Assembly: GCA_965373045.1 (NCBI GenBank)
Contig: CBDVEQ010000159.1
Location: forward strand, 1-6,001
Source of the DNA: DAOVDI01 sp965373045
GTDB taxonomy: Bacteria; Acidobacteriota; Aminicenantia; Aminicenantales; Aminicenantaceae
DNA: 6,001 nt
Direction: 5' to 3'
Positions 4,880 through 6,001 of this stretch are shown piece by piece. Position 1 is the first letter of the stretch, and every line of letters starts with the position of its first letter. The position numbers and the translations under genes were made by a program. The notes beneath the pieces are model-generated. The model ran no database searches, was not told the DNA's origin, and saw only the letters and a list, made by a program, of their open reading frames with translations.

Positions 4880-6001
4880 ATGAATTACGAGTGGTTTATT
4901 GCCAGACGCTATCTGACGGCGAAGCGGAAACAGGCCTTTGTATCCGTTATCACCATTGTTTCAGCCCTGGGAATCTGTATCGGAGTTATGGCCCTGGTTA
5001 TTGCCATCGCCCTGATCACTGGTTTTCAATCCGATGTGCAGGACAAGATCCTCAGTTCGACATCCCACATCATGGTATCTGACCTTGTCGGAGACGGGAT
5101 CGAGGATTATCCTGATCTTATAACCCGAATAGAAAAAGTAAAAGGCGTGGAGACTGTTTCTCCCGTTGTTTTCAGCCAGATACTGCTTAAAGGTTCCTAC
5201 AGGATGCACGGGGCTATGTTAAAAGGTGTCGATTTTGAGCGCGAAGTCCGCACTTCCTCCTGGCTGCGGCAGTTGGAGAGAGGGAATATTCCGGAAAAGG
5301 GGACAAAGCGGCCAGGCATTCTCTTGGGAAAACGGCTGGCACAGGAGGTCGGCGCCGGACTGGGGGATGTGGTGACGGCGTTCACATCTACAACCAGACT
5401 CTCCCCTATGGGCCCAATGGCCAGGATGAAAAATTTTGTGGTAAGCGGGATCTTTAAAACAGGGCTTCACGAGTTTGACTCGACCACAGCCTTGATCTCA
5501 CTGGAAACCGCACAGGCTGTACTCAAGCTGGAAGACAGGATCAGCTATTTCCAGGTCCGGATCGATAATATCTTTCAGGCTTCAAGGATTGGAGATCGTA
5601 TTAAAGATTCCCTGCCTCCTACCATCTACATCACGACCTGGATGGAATTGAACAAATCTCTTTTTTCCGCTTTGAAGCTGGAAAAAACCATTATGTTTCT
5701 GACTATCAGTCTGATCGTTTTTGTTGCAGCGCTGAATATCATCGCTTCCCTGATCTTGATGGTTATGGAGAAGACACGGGATATCGGGATCCTGATCGCC
5801 CTGGGAGCCACATCCCGAAATATCCAGCGCATATTTTTTCTTCAGGGAGCAATGATCGGCGTAATCGGTACTATTTCAGGTGTTACGCTGGGCTTGATCT
5901 GGTGCTGGCTGGCCAATACATTCCAGCTGATCAAGGTTCCGGTGGAAATCTATCAGATAGCATTTGTACCATTTTATATCAAAATATTGGATTTATTGTT
6001 G
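4880..6001 (+). CDS. lolC: Lipoprotein-releasing ABC permease LolC/LolE family, 3' end cut off
   Basis: LolC/E permeases work with the ATPase LolD in the inner membrane to extract lipoproteins and hand them to the carrier LolA for the outer membrane. The frame is open from the ATG at 4880 to the window edge: 374 codons, lacking perhaps 30-40 of the usual ~400-415. A first membrane helix lies at about residues 20-48, followed by a large periplasmic domain (about 50-267), a second helix at about 271-296 and a third near 318-344. MEKTRDIGILIALGAT (296-311) is the cytoplasmic coupling-helix segment that contacts the ATPase. The periplasmic domain has RLSPMGPMARMKNF with P176-M177-G178, like the LolA-binding Hook loop of E. 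coli LolC (TPMGR) and unlike LolE. In many non-enteric bacteria one such protein serves for both, and lolD usually follows. A GAAGGG at 4871-4876 overlaps the lysS stop, only three bases before the ATG, a short spacing. An ATG at 4869 leads at once to a stop and is not the start. Confidence 0.93.
   Translation, partial: MNYEWFIARRYLTAKRKQAFVSVITIVSALGICIGVMALVIAIALITGFQSDVQDKILSSTSHIMVSDLVGDGIEDYPDLITRIEKVKGVETVSPVVFSQILLKGSYRMHGAMLKGVDFEREVRTSSWLRQLERGNIPEKGTKRPGILLGKRLAQEVGAGLGDVVTAFTSTTRLSPMGPMARMKNFVVSGIFKTGLHEFDSTTALISLETAQAVLKLEDRISYFQVRIDNIFQASRIGDRIKDSLPPTIYITTWMELNKSLFSALKLEKTIMFLTISLIVFVAALNIIASLILMVMEKTRDIGILIALGATSRNIQRIFFLQGAMIGVIGTISGVTLGLIWCWLANTFQLIKVPVEIYQIAFVPFYIKILDLLL

Noticed and set aside
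4552..4881. Open frame of 109 codons antisense to lysS
   Set aside because: It is a shadow of the lysS coding strand, which has intact class II synthetase motifs.
4891..5082. Short + strand frame at the start of the lolC gene
   Set aside because: It overlaps the true LolC frame from 4880, which encodes recognisable membrane helices and the coupling helix.

Overview
The window reads as a chromosomal segment of a Gram-negative bacterium. The reason is a lipoprotein-release (Lol) permease at the right end, which only makes sense in a cell with an outer membrane. The lysS-lolC junction and the roughly mid-range GC suggest the former Deltaproteobacteria (Desulfobacterota and relatives), where I recall lysS lying next to lol genes. 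This placement is an inference, not a proof.

Bases 1-479 hold no gene I can establish. The first ~87 bases could be the edge of a neighbouring coding region or repeat, with short open frames on both strands. An AT-rich stretch follows. Bases 180-243 carry two clusters of a degenerate 8-base unit, GGATTCRA. Bases 282-367 carry two facing copies of a REP-like hairpin repeat, with a possible decayed third copy at 381-409. A plausible sigma-70 promoter with an extended -10 lies at 425-454, just before the first gene.

From 480 to the right edge all genes are on the + strand and tightly packed, so they look like one operon of at least six genes: a two-lobed GNAT-like protein (480-1601), a crotonase/enoyl-CoA hydratase (1622-2404), ribH (2416-2886), nusB (2898-3365), lysS (3331-4872, overlapping nusB by 35 bases) and a lolC-type permease (4880 to beyond 6001, cut by the window edge). 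Gaps are 20, 11, 11, -35 and 7 bases.

The ribH-nusB pair is a widespread bacterial neighbourhood. Here it is fused at the front to an acyl-CoA gene and a GNAT gene instead of the other riboflavin genes, and continues into translation (lysS) and envelope biogenesis (lolC). The proteins do not form one pathway; this is a mixed housekeeping operon. I see no undescribed system. The most unusual material is the repeat-rich leader region and the poorly characterised GNAT-like protein.
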